From the NCBI RefSeq assembly GCF_018390695.1, contig NZ_JAHBGF010000016.1:434001-498000 (forward strand): DNA of 64,000 nucleotides, written 5' to 3'. Source of the DNA: Ancylobacter sonchi (GTDB lineage Bacteria > Pseudomonadota > Alphaproteobacteria > Rhizobiales > Xanthobacteraceae). Below are positions 1 through 9,221 of the stretch, one piece after another (positions within the stretch are counted from its first letter, which is position 1; the number at the start of each line of letters is the position of its first letter). The notes under the pieces were generated by a model, which saw only the letters and a list, made by a program, of their open reading frames with translations, ran no database searches and was not told the DNA's origin. Made by a program: the position numbers and the translations under genes.

Positions 1-170
1 CTGGCGAAGTAGAGATAGAAGGTCGGCTGGGTGACGCCGGCCTCGCGTACGATGTCGGCGACCCGCGTCGCCTCGTAGCCCTCGCGCGCGAACACCCGGG
101 TCGCCGCGCGACGCAGCCGCTCGCGGGTGCGCTCGCCCTTGGTGGTTTCGGCCGGAACCGGCGCCGACAT
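1..170 (-). CDS. TetR-family transcriptional regulator, N-terminal part (cut by window edge)
   Basis: The reverse strand reads from an ATG at 170 into a typical TetR DNA-binding domain: about 56 residues with RERLRRAATRVFAREGYEATRV followed by a turn ending in VTQPTFYLYFA, the usual helix-turn-helix signature. The ligand-binding C-terminus lies outside the window, so the effector cannot be guessed. It is divergent from the ABM-domain gene at 293, and the 122-base gap between them is relatively AT-rich, the usual arrangement for a TetR repressor controlling its neighbour. That regulatory link is inference. Confidence 0.85.
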   Translation of the reverse strand, partial: MSAPVPAETTKGERTRERLRRAATRVFAREGYEATRVADIVREAGVTQPTFYLYFA

Positions 171-292
171 CCTCTTCGCTCCCGGGTGGATATGCGCAAT
201 GTGCATGGCTTCGCGACGGCCTGCCCGCCGATCATACTCGACGATAATATTACTCGCCAGTATGTTTTCGAGGCACGCCACAGGAGAAGTCC

Positions 293-601
293 ATGACCGT
301 CCCCGTCGTCGCCATGTTCCTCGTCAAGCCGGGTTCGGAGAGCCTTGTCGAAGGCCTGTTCCGCGGTGTCATCGCCGCCACCCATGCCGAGGAGGGCTGC
401 ATCGCCTATCAGCTCAACCGTGATCTGGAAGAGCCGCGCCGCTTCGTCTGGACCGAGGAATGGGCGAACCGCGAGCTGCTGGACAAACACCTGGCGGCGC
501 CGCACATCGTCGAGCTGTTCGCCAAGCTGCCCGAGCATATCGAGACGTCGGCGGTCATTGCGCTGCGGCCGCTCGCCGGCGGCGCCGCGACGACGGCCTG
601 A
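293..601 (+). CDS. antibiotic biosynthesis monooxygenase (ABM) domain protein
   Basis: A 102-residue protein with the ferredoxin-like ABM/YgiN fold pattern: an opening strand (VPVVAMFLVKPG), the HAEEGCIAYQLNRD segment and the FVWTEEWANRELLDKHLAAPHI segment with the conserved W/E and H positions. Members oxidise or isomerise small quinone-like compounds, or serve as stress proteins, usually as dimers and without a prosthetic group. An AGGAGAA ribosome-binding site precedes the ATG. It stands alone and divergent from a TetR gene, so it may be induced by the compound that regulator senses. The substrate is unknown. Confidence 0.85.
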   Translation: MTVPVVAMFLVKPGSESLVEGLFRGVIAATHAEEGCIAYQLNRDLEEPRRFVWTEEWANRELLDKHLAAPHIVELFAKLPEHIETSAVIALRPLAGGAATTA

Positions 602-922
602 GGCGGTTTCCCCGAATCGGTCCTGCCCCCGAATTCGGTGTGTCCGCGGATCCGTCGGATACGCAGATGCCATCGTCGGGCGGGCGCTGACGCCGTACCG
701 GCGCCCCGCTTCGTCTGGTGCGGCGTCAATCCCGTCCGGCTTGGGGGGAAGGGCATCACCGGGCGCCGGGACGCGTCTTGTCGCGTCCGGCGCCCGGCAT
801 ATTCTCTGCGACCCCTCGCGTCCCACGGTTGCGGCGACGGGGCCAGGGCCGGACACAGGTTCCGACCGGTCTCCCGGCCGGTCCGGCCGGTCGGGAGGCG
901 TATAGGTCGCGCCGGTCCGCCG
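602..922. other. intergenic region without a recognisable gene
   Basis: This stretch between the ABM gene and the convergent OsmC-like gene has open frames on both strands but none with a recognisable protein or a convincing ribosome-binding site. The one structured element I see is the hairpin at 871-897. Confidence 0.5.
871..897 (-). terminator. hairpin downstream of the OsmC-like gene
   Basis: An 11-base stem (CTCCCGGCCGG at 871-881 against CCGGTCGGGAG at 887-897, one G-T pair) with a 5-base loop lies 25 bases past the stop codon of the reverse-strand OsmC-like gene. There is no T run, so a role in termination or transcript stability is only suggested. Confidence 0.35.
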
Positions 923-1330
923 TCAGGCGGCGGCCAGCTCCAGATGCACGCCGCGGCGGAGCGAATTGCCCACCGCCGAGGTCGTGAAGGCCTTAGCGAT
1001 CAGTTCCTGATTGTCGACGTCGCGCGGTAGCGCGCTCACCTGGGCGGTGAGACGGGCGCCGGTCGCCATGGGTGGCTCGCCATCGAAGTCCACCTCCACG
1101 CTCACCGACACCTCGGTGAGGATCACTCCCATCGCGTGGGCCGTGAGGTGAAGATCGTTGCAGAAACAGCCGCCGATGGCGAGCGCCAGCAGCTGGTTGC
1201 CGTTGAAGCCGAGGCCCGCACCTCCGGCCACCCCCTCCGCCCGGTCTACCGTCACCGTATGGCCGCCGACCCATCCGGTCGCGGCCTGGGTGCCCGGCAC
1301 GCTCCTCAGCTCGACATGCGTCGTCGCCAT
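923..1330 (-). CDS. OsmC/Ohr family protein
   Basis: A 135-residue OsmC-fold protein. OsmC and Ohr proteins are cytoplasmic thiol peroxidases acting on organic hydroperoxides, through a cysteine pair that lipoyl groups reduce. Visible family features are the GFNGNQLLALAIGGCFCNDL helix holding the cysteine that matches the family's second catalytic cysteine, and the GNSLRRGVHLEL tail. The first catalytic cysteine of true OsmC/Ohr is not obvious, so this may be a YhfA-like or redox-modified relative. The ATG at 1330 was chosen because GGGAGG lies just upstream; the reading frame continues further upstream without any conserved sequence. Confidence 0.8.
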   Translation of the reverse strand: MATTHVELRSVPGTQAATGWVGGHTVTVDRAEGVAGGAGLGFNGNQLLALAIGGCFCNDLHLTAHAMGVILTEVSVSVEVDFDGEPPMATGARLTAQVSALPRDVDNQELIAKAFTTSAVGNSLRRGVHLELAAA

Positions 1331-1460
1331 GGTCGCCTCCCGGTTCGCACCTTCCGTCCGCCGGTAATCCCCGGCTAGCCGAAGGCCCGACATGCTCCTC
1401 CGGTCCGGCCGATCCCGCAAGCCCCTTTCCGGCGCGCCGTTGCGGCGGTAGCCGGTGGCC

Positions 1461-2897
1461 TCAATTGCCCCAGCGGCCGGGGGCATAGAAGCTCTCGGCC
1501 CGGTCACGTTCATTCATGGTGAAGTGGTGGTCGGCCGGCGGGTGGGCGCGCTGCTCGCAGTCGAGGCGCGGGCAGATGCGGCAGCCGACGCCGATCGGCA
1601 CCGTCTGGCTGGGATCGGCGAGGTCGATGCCATCGGCATAGACCAGGCTGCCGGCATGGGCGATGTGGCAGCCGAGCCCGATCGACAGGTGCCGGCGCGG
1701 CGCCTGGTAGCCATAGCCGCCGCGCGCATAGGAGCGGGCGATGCAGAAATAGCGCTGGCCCTCCGGCATCTGGCTGATCTGCACGTTGATCCGCTCGGGA
1801 TGCAGGAAGGCGGAATAGACGTTCCAGCGCGGGCAGGCGCCGGAATGGCGAGAGATGCGGATGCCGGAGAGCGAGAAGCGCTTGGATATGTTGCCGGCTA
1901 TATCGGTGCGGATCAGGTGCAGCGGCACCCCCATCTGGCCCGGCCGCTGCAGCGTCGTCATGCGCTGGCACACCTGCTCGAAGCTGGCGCGGAACCGGCG
2001 CTGGATGCGCTCAATGTCGTAGCGCGTCTCGCGGCAGGCCTTGAGGAACGGCTCATAGGGCATGATTAGTGCGCCGGCAAAGTAAGAGGCCAGCGCGTTG
2101 CGTGCCACCACCGGCGCATCGGCCGGCAGGTCGCTCTCGTCGACCAGCCGGTCGATCTCCGCCCCGGCGGCGAACAGGCCGATCTGGTGCGCCACCGCGA
2201 AGGCGGCGGAGGCCGGCTCCAGCACCTCGGCGGTCAGCACCTCGCGCCGCTCCGGGTCGTAGCGCCGGGCGATGCCGGCCGGCAGGTTGGCGGTGCGCCA
2301 GTTCAGCCCGAACACGTTGAACAGGTAGTTGCGCAGCCCGTAGTCGAGCGAATCCGGCTCGGCGTCGACATCGGCGCGCACCCGCTCGGCCGCCGCCTCC
2401 AGCGTCGGGAAGTGGTTGGCATTGGCCTGGATGAAGTCGGAGACCGCGTCGGTCGCCGGATGCCCGCCGGTCATCTGTCCGGGGGGAGGTCCGCCCGGCT
2501 CGGGGGAGCCGGCGCTGCCGGCCCGCGCGCCGCGCAGCGCGCGATACTGGTCGTAGAGCCGCACCACCGCCCGGCCGATCGCCGGGTTGGAATTGGCGAG
2601 GTCGCGCACATCCTGGTTGGTCAGGCTGGAATCGGCGAACACCTCGTCGCCGAACAGCTCCATCAGGTCGCCGATCAGCCGCGTCTCGTCATTCTCCACC
2701 AGCTCGCCGGGCTCGATGCCGAAAAAGCCGGCCAGCTTCAAGAGCAGCGGCACGGTGATGCGCCGGCGGTTGTGCTCGATCAGGTTGAGATAGCTGGCGG
2801 AAATGGCGAGCGCGCTCGCCAGCTCCGCCTGCGAGACGCCGCGCTGGCGCCTCAGCCGCTGGATGCGCCCGCCGACCTGGGGATCGTCCGTCGCCAT
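1461..2897 (-). CDS. XRE/ImmA-type regulator of short-chain fatty acid or acetate metabolism (RamB/ScfR-like)
   Basis: A 478-residue regulator with an N-terminal XRE helix-turn-helix (about residues 10-65; RIQRLRRQRGVSQAELASAL, then SYLNLIEHNRRRIT), a central IrrE/ImmA-like domain carrying HQIGLFAAG but no intact HExxH, and a C-terminal DUF2083 domain rich in cysteines (CPRW, CIARSYARGG, GCHIAHA, GCRICPRLDCEQR). This layout is that of RamB of Corynebacterium and ScfR-type regulators, which control isocitrate lyase and acetate or propionate genes. Here aceA lies divergent just beyond one small gene, matching that role. Repeated CTTTACA motifs upstream (2909-3009) are good candidates for its own binding sites. 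Confidence 0.9.
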   Translation of the reverse strand: MATDDPQVGGRIQRLRRQRGVSQAELASALAISASYLNLIEHNRRRITVPLLLKLAGFFGIEPGELVENDETRLIGDLMELFGDEVFADSSLTNQDVRDLANSNPAIGRAVVRLYDQYRALRGARAGSAGSPEPGGPPPGQMTGGHPATDAVSDFIQANANHFPTLEAAAERVRADVDAEPDSLDYGLRNYLFNVFGLNWRTANLPAGIARRYDPERREVLTAEVLEPASAAFAVAHQIGLFAAGAEIDRLVDESDLPADAPVVARNALASYFAGALIMPYEPFLKACRETRYDIERIQRRFRASFEQVCQRMTTLQRPGQMGVPLHLIRTDIAGNISKRFSLSGIRISRHSGACPRWNVYSAFLHPERINVQISQMPEGQRYFCIARSYARGGYGYQAPRRHLSIGLGCHIAHAGSLVYADGIDLADPSQTVPIGVGCRICPRLDCEQRAHPPADHHFTMNERDRAESFYAPGRWGN

Positions 2898-2908
2898 CGC
2901 TTTGCTCG

Positions 2909-3009
2909 CTTTACAATCCGCGTGGAAGAACTTTACAGCACTTTTCAGCTTAACACCATGATTTTCTTATATATCTTGCTTTGAGGTGTCGAGTGGTCAA
3001 ATCTTTACA
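2909..3009. promoter_or_regulatory. cluster of CTTTACA motifs, candidate RamB-like operator region
   Basis: CTTTACA occurs at 2909-2915, 2931-2937 and 3003-3009 in an AT-rich gap in otherwise GC-rich DNA. The first two are 22 bases apart, about two helical turns. The middle copy sits in GAACTTTACAG, which resembles, from memory, the AACTTTGCAAA-type site of C. glutamicum RamB. A related inverted pair lies before aceA (3415-3429). Use as an operator by the adjacent regulator is inference. Confidence 0.55.
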
Positions 3010-3032
3010 TCAGCCAAACACGGAGCGCGACC

Positions 3033-3281
3033 ATGTCGACCCACACTCACCGCACCCGCAGCCATCGTAACGAGAGCGACGAGTTCATCACCATCATCGG
3101 TCAGGACGCCGAGGAAGTGAGCCGCGTCTACGCCAAGGACGGCCTGGCGGCGAAGGGCTTCTCGATCCTGCATCGCATGGGCCGCCACAGCTTCCGCCTG
3201 CCGGAAGGCTCGCCGCTCGCCGCGCATCTCGGCCCCGAGCCTATGGTGGCCGCCACCTATATGCGCCGGGCCGGCAGCTGA
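3033..3281 (+). CDS. small hypothetical protein next to aceA
   Basis: An 82-residue protein that I do not recognise. It is charged at the start ([16 protein letters not shown]) and then has a compact mixed segment with [21 protein letters not shown] and a basic, aromatic stretch near [13 protein letters not shown]. There is no signal peptide, membrane segment or metal motif. A GGAG precedes the ATG. It sits between the RamB-like regulator and isocitrate lyase, reads towards aceA and has CTTTACA motifs just upstream, so it is probably expressed under the same conditions (growth on acetate or fatty acids). A role as a small modulator of the glyoxylate shunt is conceivable but unproven. Confidence 0.7.
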   Translation: MSTHTHRTRSHRNESDEFITIIGQDAEEVSRVYAKDGLAAKGFSILHRMGRHSFRLPEGSPLAAHLGPEPMVAATYMRRAGS

Positions 3282-3414
3282 GGCACCGGCGCGGCAGAGC
3301 GCGAAATACCGGGCGGTCCGCTTAAACGGCGCCGCCGAGCTCCAGCGGTACGGCCGATGTCCGTGCCGCCGCGCCGCCCGGTCGATCCGCGTCCTGCCTT
3401 CGCTCATCGACATC

Positions 3415-3429
3415 TGTAAAAGCTTTACC
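3415..3429. promoter_or_regulatory. inverted TGTAAA/CTTTAC motif directly before aceA
   Basis: TGTAAA at 3415-3420 faces CTTTAC at 3423-3428, forming a near-palindrome 10 bases before the aceA start. It repeats the CTTTACA motif found three times upstream of the RamB-like regulator, which suggests one protein binds both places. Confidence 0.5.
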
Positions 3430-3438
3430 GAGGACATC

Positions 3439-4752
3439 ATGCTCGACACTGCCCGCCCCAGTGGCGACCGCCAGTCGCCGAACCCGCCCTTCGCCGCGCC
3501 GCACTGGGCGCCCGATCGCTGGAACGGCATCTCCCGTACCTTCACCCCGGCCGATGTCGAGAAGCTCGCGGGCTCGCTCCGCATCGAGCACACCCTCGCC
3601 CAGCACGGCGCCCGCAAGCTGTGGGAGCTGCTGCACGACCGCGACTTCCTGCCCACCTTCGGCGCCTATACCGGCAACCAGGCGGTGCAGCAGGTGAAGG
3701 GCGGGCTGGAGGCGATCTACCTCTCCGGCTGGCAGGTCGCCGCCGACGGTAATTCGTCGGGCGACATGTATCCCGACCAGAGCCTTTACCCGGTCGACAG
3801 CGTCCCGGCGGTGGTCCGCCGCATCAACAAGGCGCTGCTGCGCGCCGACCAGATCCAGACGCTGGAGCGCTGCGAGGGCAAGTCGGAGGCGAAGACCGAC
3901 TATGTCGTGCCGATCATCGCCGATGCCGAGGCCGGCTTCGGCGGCCAGCTCAACGCCTATGAGCTGACCAAGGCGCTGATCGAGGCCGGCGCGGCGGCGG
4001 TGCACTTCGAGGACCAGCTGGCCTCGGAGAAGAAGTGCGGCCATCTCGGCGGCAAGGTCCTGGTGCCCACCCGCACCTTCATCCGCACGCTGAACGCCGC
4101 CCGTCTCGCCGCCGACGTGCTCGGCGTGCCCACGGTGATCATGGCGCGCACCGATGCCGAGGCTGCCCGGCTCATCACCTCGGACATCGACGAGACCGAC
4201 GCGCCCTTCATCACCGGCGAGCGCACGGCGGAAGGCTTCTACCGGCTGAAGGGCGGCTTCGAGGCCGGCATCGCCCGCGCGGTGGCCTATGCTCCCTATG
4301 CCGACCTGTTGTGGTGCGAGACCTCGACGCCGAGCCTCGACGATGCCCGCCGCTTCGCCGAGGGGGTGCACAAGGTCCATCCCGGCAAGATGCTGGCCTA
4401 TAATTGCTCGCCCTCGTTCAACTGGGCGAAATACATGGACCGGGCGGCGATGAAGCGCTTCCAGGCCGAGCTCGGGGCGATGGGCTACAAGTACCAGTTC
4501 ATCACGCTGGCCGGCTTCCACTCGGTGAGCTTCACCACCTTCGACCTCGCCCGCCGCTACAAGCAGGACGGCATGGCCGCCTATTCCGAGCTGCAGGAGG
4601 CGGAGTTCGCCGCCGAGGCGCAGGGCTTCACCGCCACGCGCCACCAGCGCGAGGTCGGCACCTCCTATTTCGACGCCATCGCCACCGCGCTGACCAACGG
4701 CATGAGCGCCACCACGGCGATGCAGGACTCGACCGAGACGGCGCAGTTCTGA
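3439..4752 (+). CDS. aceA: isocitrate lyase
   Basis: This enzyme splits isocitrate into succinate and glyoxylate, the first step of the glyoxylate shunt that allows growth on acetate, fatty acids or other C2 units. The 437-residue length is typical. The catalytic KKCGH signature is at 198-202, and other family blocks are clear: [20 protein letters not shown] near 75, YPDQSLYP near 111, DAEAGFGG near 162 and YNCSPSFNW near the C-terminal third. The family acts as a cytoplasmic tetramer with Mg2+. Malate synthase is not nearby. A strong terminator follows, so it is probably transcribed alone or with the small gene at 3033, under the RamB-like regulator. Confidence 0.97.
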   Translation: MLDTARPSGDRQSPNPPFAAPHWAPDRWNGISRTFTPADVEKLAGSLRIEHTLAQHGARKLWELLHDRDFLPTFGAYTGNQAVQQVKGGLEAIYLSGWQVAADGNSSGDMYPDQSLYPVDSVPAVVRRINKALLRADQIQTLERCEGKSEAKTDYVVPIIADAEAGFGGQLNAYELTKALIEAGAAAVHFEDQLASEKKCGHLGGKVLVPTRTFIRTLNAARLAADVLGVPTVIMARTDAEAARLITSDIDETDAPFITGERTAEGFYRLKGGFEAGIARAVAYAPYADLLWCETSTPSLDDARRFAEGVHKVHPGKMLAYNCSPSFNWAKYMDRAAMKRFQAELGAMGYKYQFITLAGFHSVSFTTFDLARRYKQDGMAAYSELQEAEFAAEAQGFTATRHQREVGTSYFDAIATALTNGMSATTAMQDSTETAQF

Positions 4753-4802
4753 GGCGATCCCTTTGGGGAGGCGGCCGGCTTCCGAGACGACCGTCTCACT
4801 TG

Positions 4803-4834
4803 CCCTCTCCGGCAACCCGCCGGAGAGGGTTTTT
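4803..4834 (+). terminator. rho-independent terminator after aceA
   Basis: A perfect 11-base stem (CCCTCTCCGGC at 4803-4813 against GCCGGAGAGGG at 4819-4829) with a 5-base loop, followed by five T. It lies 50 bases past the aceA stop. Confidence 0.9.
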
Positions 4835-4927
4835 CATGTCCGGGCCGCTCTCCTCGGCCGTCGCGCGGCAAGTACGGCCGGGCGTGGGTGAAGGCGAGGG
4901 CGTGGCGCGGGAGTGCCGCTCCCGCCG

Positions 4928-5878
4928 CTAGACCCGCCGCCCGAACAGCATCTTCGCCGGCCGGCCGTCGATCGCCGCTAGCCCGAGCGCGATCAGCGCG
5001 AAGCCGGCGATCTCGCGCGCCTCCAGCGCTTCGCCCAGCACCAGCGCCCCGAGCAGGATCGCGCTTACCGGCACCAGGAAGGTCACCAGCGAGATATTGG
5101 TGGCGCCGTTGCGGCCGAGGATGCGGAAATAGATGACGAAGGCGATGCCGGTCGATAGCGCACCGAGGCCGATCAGCGCGCCGATCACATGCGGCGAGGG
5201 TACCGGCAGGCGCCAGGGCTGCTCGAACAGCGCCGCCACCGGCACCAGCAGCACGGTGGCGCAGATCAGCTGCATCATGGCGACGCCGAGCGGCGGCAGG
5301 CCGCGAAACCGCCGGCCATAGACGGCGGCGAAACCGTAGGACACCGTCGCGCCGATGGCGGCGAGCTGCGCCGGCAGCTCATGGCCGCCGAGCCGGCCGA
5401 GCAGCGCCGGCCCCATCATCACCGCCACGCCGGCAAAGCCGACCGCCACGCCGATCAGCCGGCCGGCGGTCAGCTTCTCGTCGCGGGTGAACGCCTGCGC
5501 CACCAGCACGGTGAACAAAGGCGTCGCGGCGTTGAGGATGGAGGAGAGCCCGCTGGGCAGGTGCTGCTGCGACCAGGCGATCAGGCTGAACGGGATCACC
5601 GTCGACAGCAGGGCGATGACGACGAACTGGCTGAGCAGCCGGCGGTCGAGCGGCAGCTGGATGCCGTTCAGCCGGGCGATCAGCGCCACCACGATGGCGC
5701 CGATGGCGACGCGGGTCAGCACCATGGTCAGCGGCGGGATCTCGGCGATGGCGATCTTGCCGAAGAAGAACGAGCCGCCCCAGATCACCGAGAGCAGCAC
5801 CAGCAGCCCCCAGTCCACCGGTCCCATCGGCACGACGTCGGAGGAGGACGGGCCGGGGCGGACGGTCGGGCGGGGCAT
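4928..5878 (-). CDS. DMT superfamily (EamA) transporter
   Basis: A 316-residue inner membrane protein with two tandem EamA repeats and about ten hydrophobic helices. The first repeat begins at WGLLVLLSVIWGGSFFFGKIAI, the characteristic opening of this family, and the second at about residue 165 (GATVSYGFAAVYGRR). EamA proteins usually export amino acids or small metabolites, but the substrate cannot be read from sequence. GGAGAG stands before the ATG. Two conserved genes converge on its 3' end (aceA side), and it has no operon partner. Confidence 0.9.
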   Translation of the reverse strand: MPRPTVRPGPSSSDVVPMGPVDWGLLVLLSVIWGGSFFFGKIAIAEIPPLTMVLTRVAIGAIVVALIARLNGIQLPLDRRLLSQFVVIALLSTVIPFSLIAWSQQHLPSGLSSILNAATPLFTVLVAQAFTRDEKLTAGRLIGVAVGFAGVAVMMGPALLGRLGGHELPAQLAAIGATVSYGFAAVYGRRFRGLPPLGVAMMQLICATVLLVPVAALFEQPWRLPVPSPHVIGALIGLGALSTGIAFVIYFRILGRNGATNISLVTFLVPVSAILLGALVLGEALEAREIAGFALIALGLAAIDGRPAKMLFGRRV

Positions 5879-5979
5879 GGAACTCTCCGGGCAGGCGATG
5901 CGGCGGGGTCGTCACGTGCAGAGGTGGACGGTCGCAACCGGGCCGATGGCGGGAGATACCAGCCGGCCGCCGGCGGCGC

Positions 5980-5994
5980 CACCCGTTTCGGGTG
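5980..5994. promoter_or_regulatory. short inverted repeat upstream of the DMT transporter
   Basis: CACCCG (5980-5985) and CGGGTG (5989-5994) flank TTT about 100 bases before the transporter start. It may be an operator or part of a hairpin; nothing links it to a specific regulator. Confidence 0.3.
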
Positions 5995-6056
5995 ACGACC
6001 GTCACGCCGTCCATGGCCTAACCGTCGGTTGGAGAATTCGTCAGGGCGGGAGAGCC

Positions 6057-6087
6057 TCAGAGCGGAAGACGTTTCAGAGCGGAAGAC
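6057..6087. repeat. 14-base direct repeat at the end of the esterase gene
   Basis: TCAGAGCGGAAGAC occurs at 6057-6070 and again at 6074-6087, 17 bases apart. The second copy contains the stop codon of the reverse-strand esterase, so the final codons of the gene appear to have been duplicated just outside it. Confidence 0.6.
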
Positions 6088-6988
6088 TTGCCAGCCAGGC
6101 GGCGAAGCGGTCCGGCCATTGGCCGCTCGGGGTGCCCGGCCGGCCGAGGCCGAAGCCATGGCCGCCGCTCGCCAGCATGTCGAGTTCCACCGGCACGCCG
6201 GCGCGCCGGCAGGCCTCCGCCATCAGCGGCGCCTGGCGCGGGTCGCTCACCGGGTCGTCGGCGGCCTGCACGAGGAAGGTCGGCGGGTAGCGGGCATCGA
6301 CATAGGTCTCGGCCGACCATGCCGCCGCTTTGTCCGGCAGGGGATGCCGGCCGACCAGCTGGCGCTGCGCCGAGGTCGGGTGCAGCGCCTCGGAAAGGCT
6401 GAGCACCGGATAGATCAGCGCCGCGAAATCCACCCGCACGCTTGCCGTGTCGGCGGCATCGACGGCGGGATAGGCGCCCATCGGCGCCGCGCCGGCCGTC
6501 AGCGCCATCAGATGCGCGCCGGAGGAGAAGCCGAGCACACCGATCCGGCGGATCCCCGGCTCCGCGATGCCGGAGGCGAGCAGCTGCAGCGCCCGCCGCG
6601 CATCCTGCAACGGTACTACCGGCCCGGCGCTCCAGCCCTCGCCGGGCAGCCGATAATCGAGCACCGCCGCCGCCAATCCGTGAGCGGCGAGCCAGCGCGC
6701 CGCCGGCAGCGCCTCCTTGCCGTCCTCGATATGCCGGTAGCCGCCGCCGGCGGCGACGAGCACAACGGTTTCGGCGGGGCGCTCGGGCAGGAACAGCGTC
6801 AGGGTCGGCCGGGAGACGTTGCTGAGCGCGGCGCGCCGGTCGATGTCGGGAGCACCTTGCGGCCCGCCGCCGCCGGGCGGCGTATCCGGCCAGAGCGGCA
6901 CTACGCGCGGCGCCGGAGACTCTTCCGCCGCCACCGCCCCACCGCCGGCGAGCAGCGTCAGCAAAGCGAGCAGCTCGCGCCGGTTCAC
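6074..6988 (-). CDS. alpha/beta hydrolase, BD-FAE/acetyl-esterase-like, exported
   Basis: A 304-residue hydrolase beginning with a signal-peptide-like stretch ([22 protein letters not shown]), so it probably works in the periplasm. Features are the oxyanion segment VLVAAGGGY near 78, the nucleophile block [10 protein letters not shown] near 150, an acid in [12 protein letters not shown] and the catalytic histidine in [10 protein letters not shown]. Relatives deacetylate xylo-oligosaccharides or other small esters. The start is the GTG at 6988, only 14 bases after the TlpA-like gene ends, because the frame upstream runs through that gene. The two genes therefore look like one operon. Confidence 0.85.
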   Translation of the reverse strand: MNRRELLALLTLLAGGGAVAAEESPAPRVVPLWPDTPPGGGGPQGAPDIDRRAALSNVSRPTLTLFLPERPAETVVLVAAGGGYRHIEDGKEALPAARWLAAHGLAAAVLDYRLPGEGWSAGPVVPLQDARRALQLLASGIAEPGIRRIGVLGFSSGAHLMALTAGAAPMGAYPAVDAADTASVRVDFAALIYPVLSLSEALHPTSAQRQLVGRHPLPDKAAAWSAETYVDARYPPTFLVQAADDPVSDPRQAPLMAEACRRAGVPVELDMLASGGHGFGLGRPGTPSGQWPDRFAAWLASLPL

Positions 6989-7002
6989 CGCCGGGCCCGC
7001 CG

Positions 7003-7800
7003 TCAGGGATTGGCGTAGGCGGCGCGGGCGGCGTCGATGAGCGCCAGCGCCTCCGGGCTCGCCCATTCCGCCGGCCCGGCTATATGGCCGATCTCGCAGC
7101 CCTCGGCATCGATGAGCATGGTAGTCGGCAGGCCGAAGCCGCGCCCGACGGCGCGCAGGTCCTGGAAGGCTTTCGCCTTGGGGTCGGTATAGAGCGCGAG
7201 GTTGCGGATCCCCGTCTCCTGATAGAAGCGCTTCGGCTTGTCGCCGTCGCGGGTGTCGATATTGATGGCGACCACCTCGAAGCCGTTGCCGCCGCGCTCG
7301 GCCTGCAGCTTGTCGAGTGCCGGCATCTCGGTGCGGCAGGGCACGCACCAGGTCGCCCAGATGTTGACGAGCCGCAGCCCCTCGCCGCCGATGCTCGCCA
7401 GCCGGGTCGACGCCCCGTCGGGAGCGATCACGGCGAGGTCGGGAATGCGGGTCGGCTTCAGCGTCGGGGCGAAGGCGGCGAGCTCCCCCTTGGCGAGATC
7501 GCCGAGCTTGCGCGCGGCGTCGCCGGCCCGGCTGCACTGACCGGCCTCACCGGCCGCCGCACTGGCCTGATTGGCCTGACTGGCCACCTCACCGGCCTTG
7601 TCGGCGGGCGGATTGGCGGGTCCGGTGGCGACGACCGGCGCGTCGGCGTTGCGCAGCCCCCCTCCGATCCCGTATACGCCAGCAAACCCGGCGGCGCCGC
7701 CCAAGACGAGGGCGAGCGCGGCATAAAGGGCAAGCCGTCCGCCGTGCCCGCGACCTTTGCCCGGAGGGGTCGGATCGATGGGCTCAGGTCGTTCGGTCAT
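7003..7800 (-). CDS. TlpA-like membrane-anchored thioredoxin
   Basis: A 265-residue protein with one N-terminal membrane helix (about residues 22-47), a low-complexity Ala/Gly/Gln linker, and a periplasmic thioredoxin fold. The active site is WCVPC at 151-155, preceded by LVNIWAT. TlpA-type proteins reduce disulfides outside the cytoplasm, for example in cytochrome oxidase copper-site assembly. An extra cysteine lies in the linker (CSRAGD, about residue 89). The gene is divergent from argH, an arrangement I recall as common in alphaproteobacteria, and is followed by the esterase gene. The linker DNA (about 7534-7620) has repeated GGCCTNACTGGCC-like units. Confidence 0.92.
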   Translation of the reverse strand: MTERPEPIDPTPPGKGRGHGGRLALYAALALVLGGAAGFAGVYGIGGGLRNADAPVVATGPANPPADKAGEVASQANQASAAAGEAGQCSRAGDAARKLGDLAKGELAAFAPTLKPTRIPDLAVIAPDGASTRLASIGGEGLRLVNIWATWCVPCRTEMPALDKLQAERGGNGFEVVAINIDTRDGDKPKRFYQETGIRNLALYTDPKAKAFQDLRAVGRGFGLPTTMLIDAEGCEIGHIAGPAEWASPEALALIDAARAAYANP

Positions 7801-7827
7801 GGCCGTCCTCGCGGAGAAAAAGTCAGC

Positions 7828-9213
7828 ATGAGCAACAAGATGTGGGGTGGCCGGTTCGAGACCGGACCGGACGCGATCATGGAGGAGATCAACGCCTCCA
7901 TCGGGTTCGACCAGCGTCTATACGCGCAGGACATCGCCGGCTCCAAGGCGCATGCCGCCATGCTGGCCGCGCAGGGGATCATCACGGCATCTGATGCCGA
8001 AAAGATCGGCGAGGGTCTAGACACGATCCTGTCAGAGATCGAGGCGGGGCAGTTCACCTTCCAGCGTTCGCTGGAAGACATTCACATGAATGTGGAATCC
8101 CGGTTGGCGACCCTGCTCGGTGCCCCGGCGGGTCGCTTGCACACCGCCCGGTCGCGCAACGACCAGGTGGCGACCGATTTCCGGCTCTATGTCCGCGACA
8201 CCATCGACACGCTGGATACGCAGATTGCCGATCTGCAGCAGGCACTTAGCGAGAAGGCGCTGGCGCATGCCGCCACCGTCATGCCCGGCTTCACCCATTT
8301 GCAGACCGCCCAGCCGGTGACCTTCGGCCACCATCTGCTCGCCTATGTCGAGATGCTCGGCCGCGACCGGGGCCGCCTCAGGGATGCCCGTGCCCGTCTC
8401 AACGAGTGCCCGCTCGGCGCCGCCGCGCTGGCCGGCACTTCGTTTCCGATCGATCGTTTCGTCACCGCAACGAGTCTCGGCTTCGACCGGCCGACCGCCA
8501 ACTCACTCGATTCGGTCTCCGATCGCGACTTCGTGCTGGAGACGCTGGCGGCGTCCTCGATCTGCGCCATGCATCTCACTCGTTTTGCTGAGGAAATCGT
8601 TATCTGGACCTCGCCGCTGGTGGGTCTCCTCAAGCTGTCTGACCGCTTCACCACCGGCTCCTCCATCATGCCGCAGAAGCGCAACCCGGATGCCGCCGAG
8701 CTGGTGCGTGCCAAGATCGGCCGCATCGCCGGGGCGTTCTCGGGCCTGCTGATGGTGATGAAGGGCCTGCCGCTCGCCTATGCCAAGGACATGCAGGAAG
8801 ACAAGGAAGGCGCCTTCGACGCGCTCGGCACCCTGTCGCTGATGGTTGCGGCAACCGCCGGCATGGTGCGCGACATGGTGCCGGACGAGGCGAAGATGAA
8901 GTCCGCCGCCGGTTCGGGCTATTCCACCGCCACCGATCTCGCCGACTGGCTGGTGCGGGTGCTCGGCCTGCCGTTCCGCGAGGCGCACCACGTCACCGGT
9001 CGCATCGTCGCGCTGGCGAGCGGAAAAAATGTGCCACTCCATAAGCTTAGCCTCGAGGACATGCAGTCGGCCGAGCCGCGCATCACCCAGGAAGTGTTCG
9101 GCGTCCTGTCGGTGTCGAAGTCGGTGGCGAGCCGCGTCTCCTATGGCGGCACCGCGCCGAAGAACGTCCGCGCCCAGGCCAAGCGCTGGCTGAAGCTGCT
9201 GGCGAAGGGCTGA
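7828..9213 (+). CDS. argH: argininosuccinate lyase
   Basis: This enzyme releases arginine and fumarate from argininosuccinate, the last step of arginine synthesis. It has 461 residues, the normal length. The fumarase/aspartase superfamily signature [12 protein letters not shown] starts near residue 277, and the N-terminal MWGGRFE and TARSRNDQV blocks are typical of ArgH. The start at 7828 gives the standard N-terminus [10 protein letters not shown]. It is a housekeeping cytoplasmic enzyme, transcribed alone and divergent from the TlpA-like gene. Confidence 0.97.
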   Translation: MSNKMWGGRFETGPDAIMEEINASIGFDQRLYAQDIAGSKAHAAMLAAQGIITASDAEKIGEGLDTILSEIEAGQFTFQRSLEDIHMNVESRLATLLGAPAGRLHTARSRNDQVATDFRLYVRDTIDTLDTQIADLQQALSEKALAHAATVMPGFTHLQTAQPVTFGHHLLAYVEMLGRDRGRLRDARARLNECPLGAAALAGTSFPIDRFVTATSLGFDRPTANSLDSVSDRDFVLETLAASSICAMHLTRFAEEIVIWTSPLVGLLKLSDRFTTGSSIMPQKRNPDAAELVRAKIGRIAGAFSGLLMVMKGLPLAYAKDMQEDKEGAFDALGTLSLMVAATAGMVRDMVPDEAKMKSAAGSGYSTATDLADWLVRVLGLPFREAHHVTGRIVALASGKNVPLHKLSLEDMQSAEPRITQEVFGVLSVSKSVASRVSYGGTAPKNVRAQAKRWLKLLAKG

Positions 9214-9221
9214 AGACGCAT

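Noticed and set aside
3322-4815. A 497-codon frame on the minus strand opposite aceA
   Set aside because: The opposite strand encodes isocitrate lyase with all its motifs; this frame has no recognisable domain.
7534-7620. A tandem repeat or intergenic element of GGCCTNACTGGCC-like units
   Set aside because: It lies inside the TlpA-like gene and encodes its Ala/Gly/Gln-rich linker, so it is low-complexity coding sequence.
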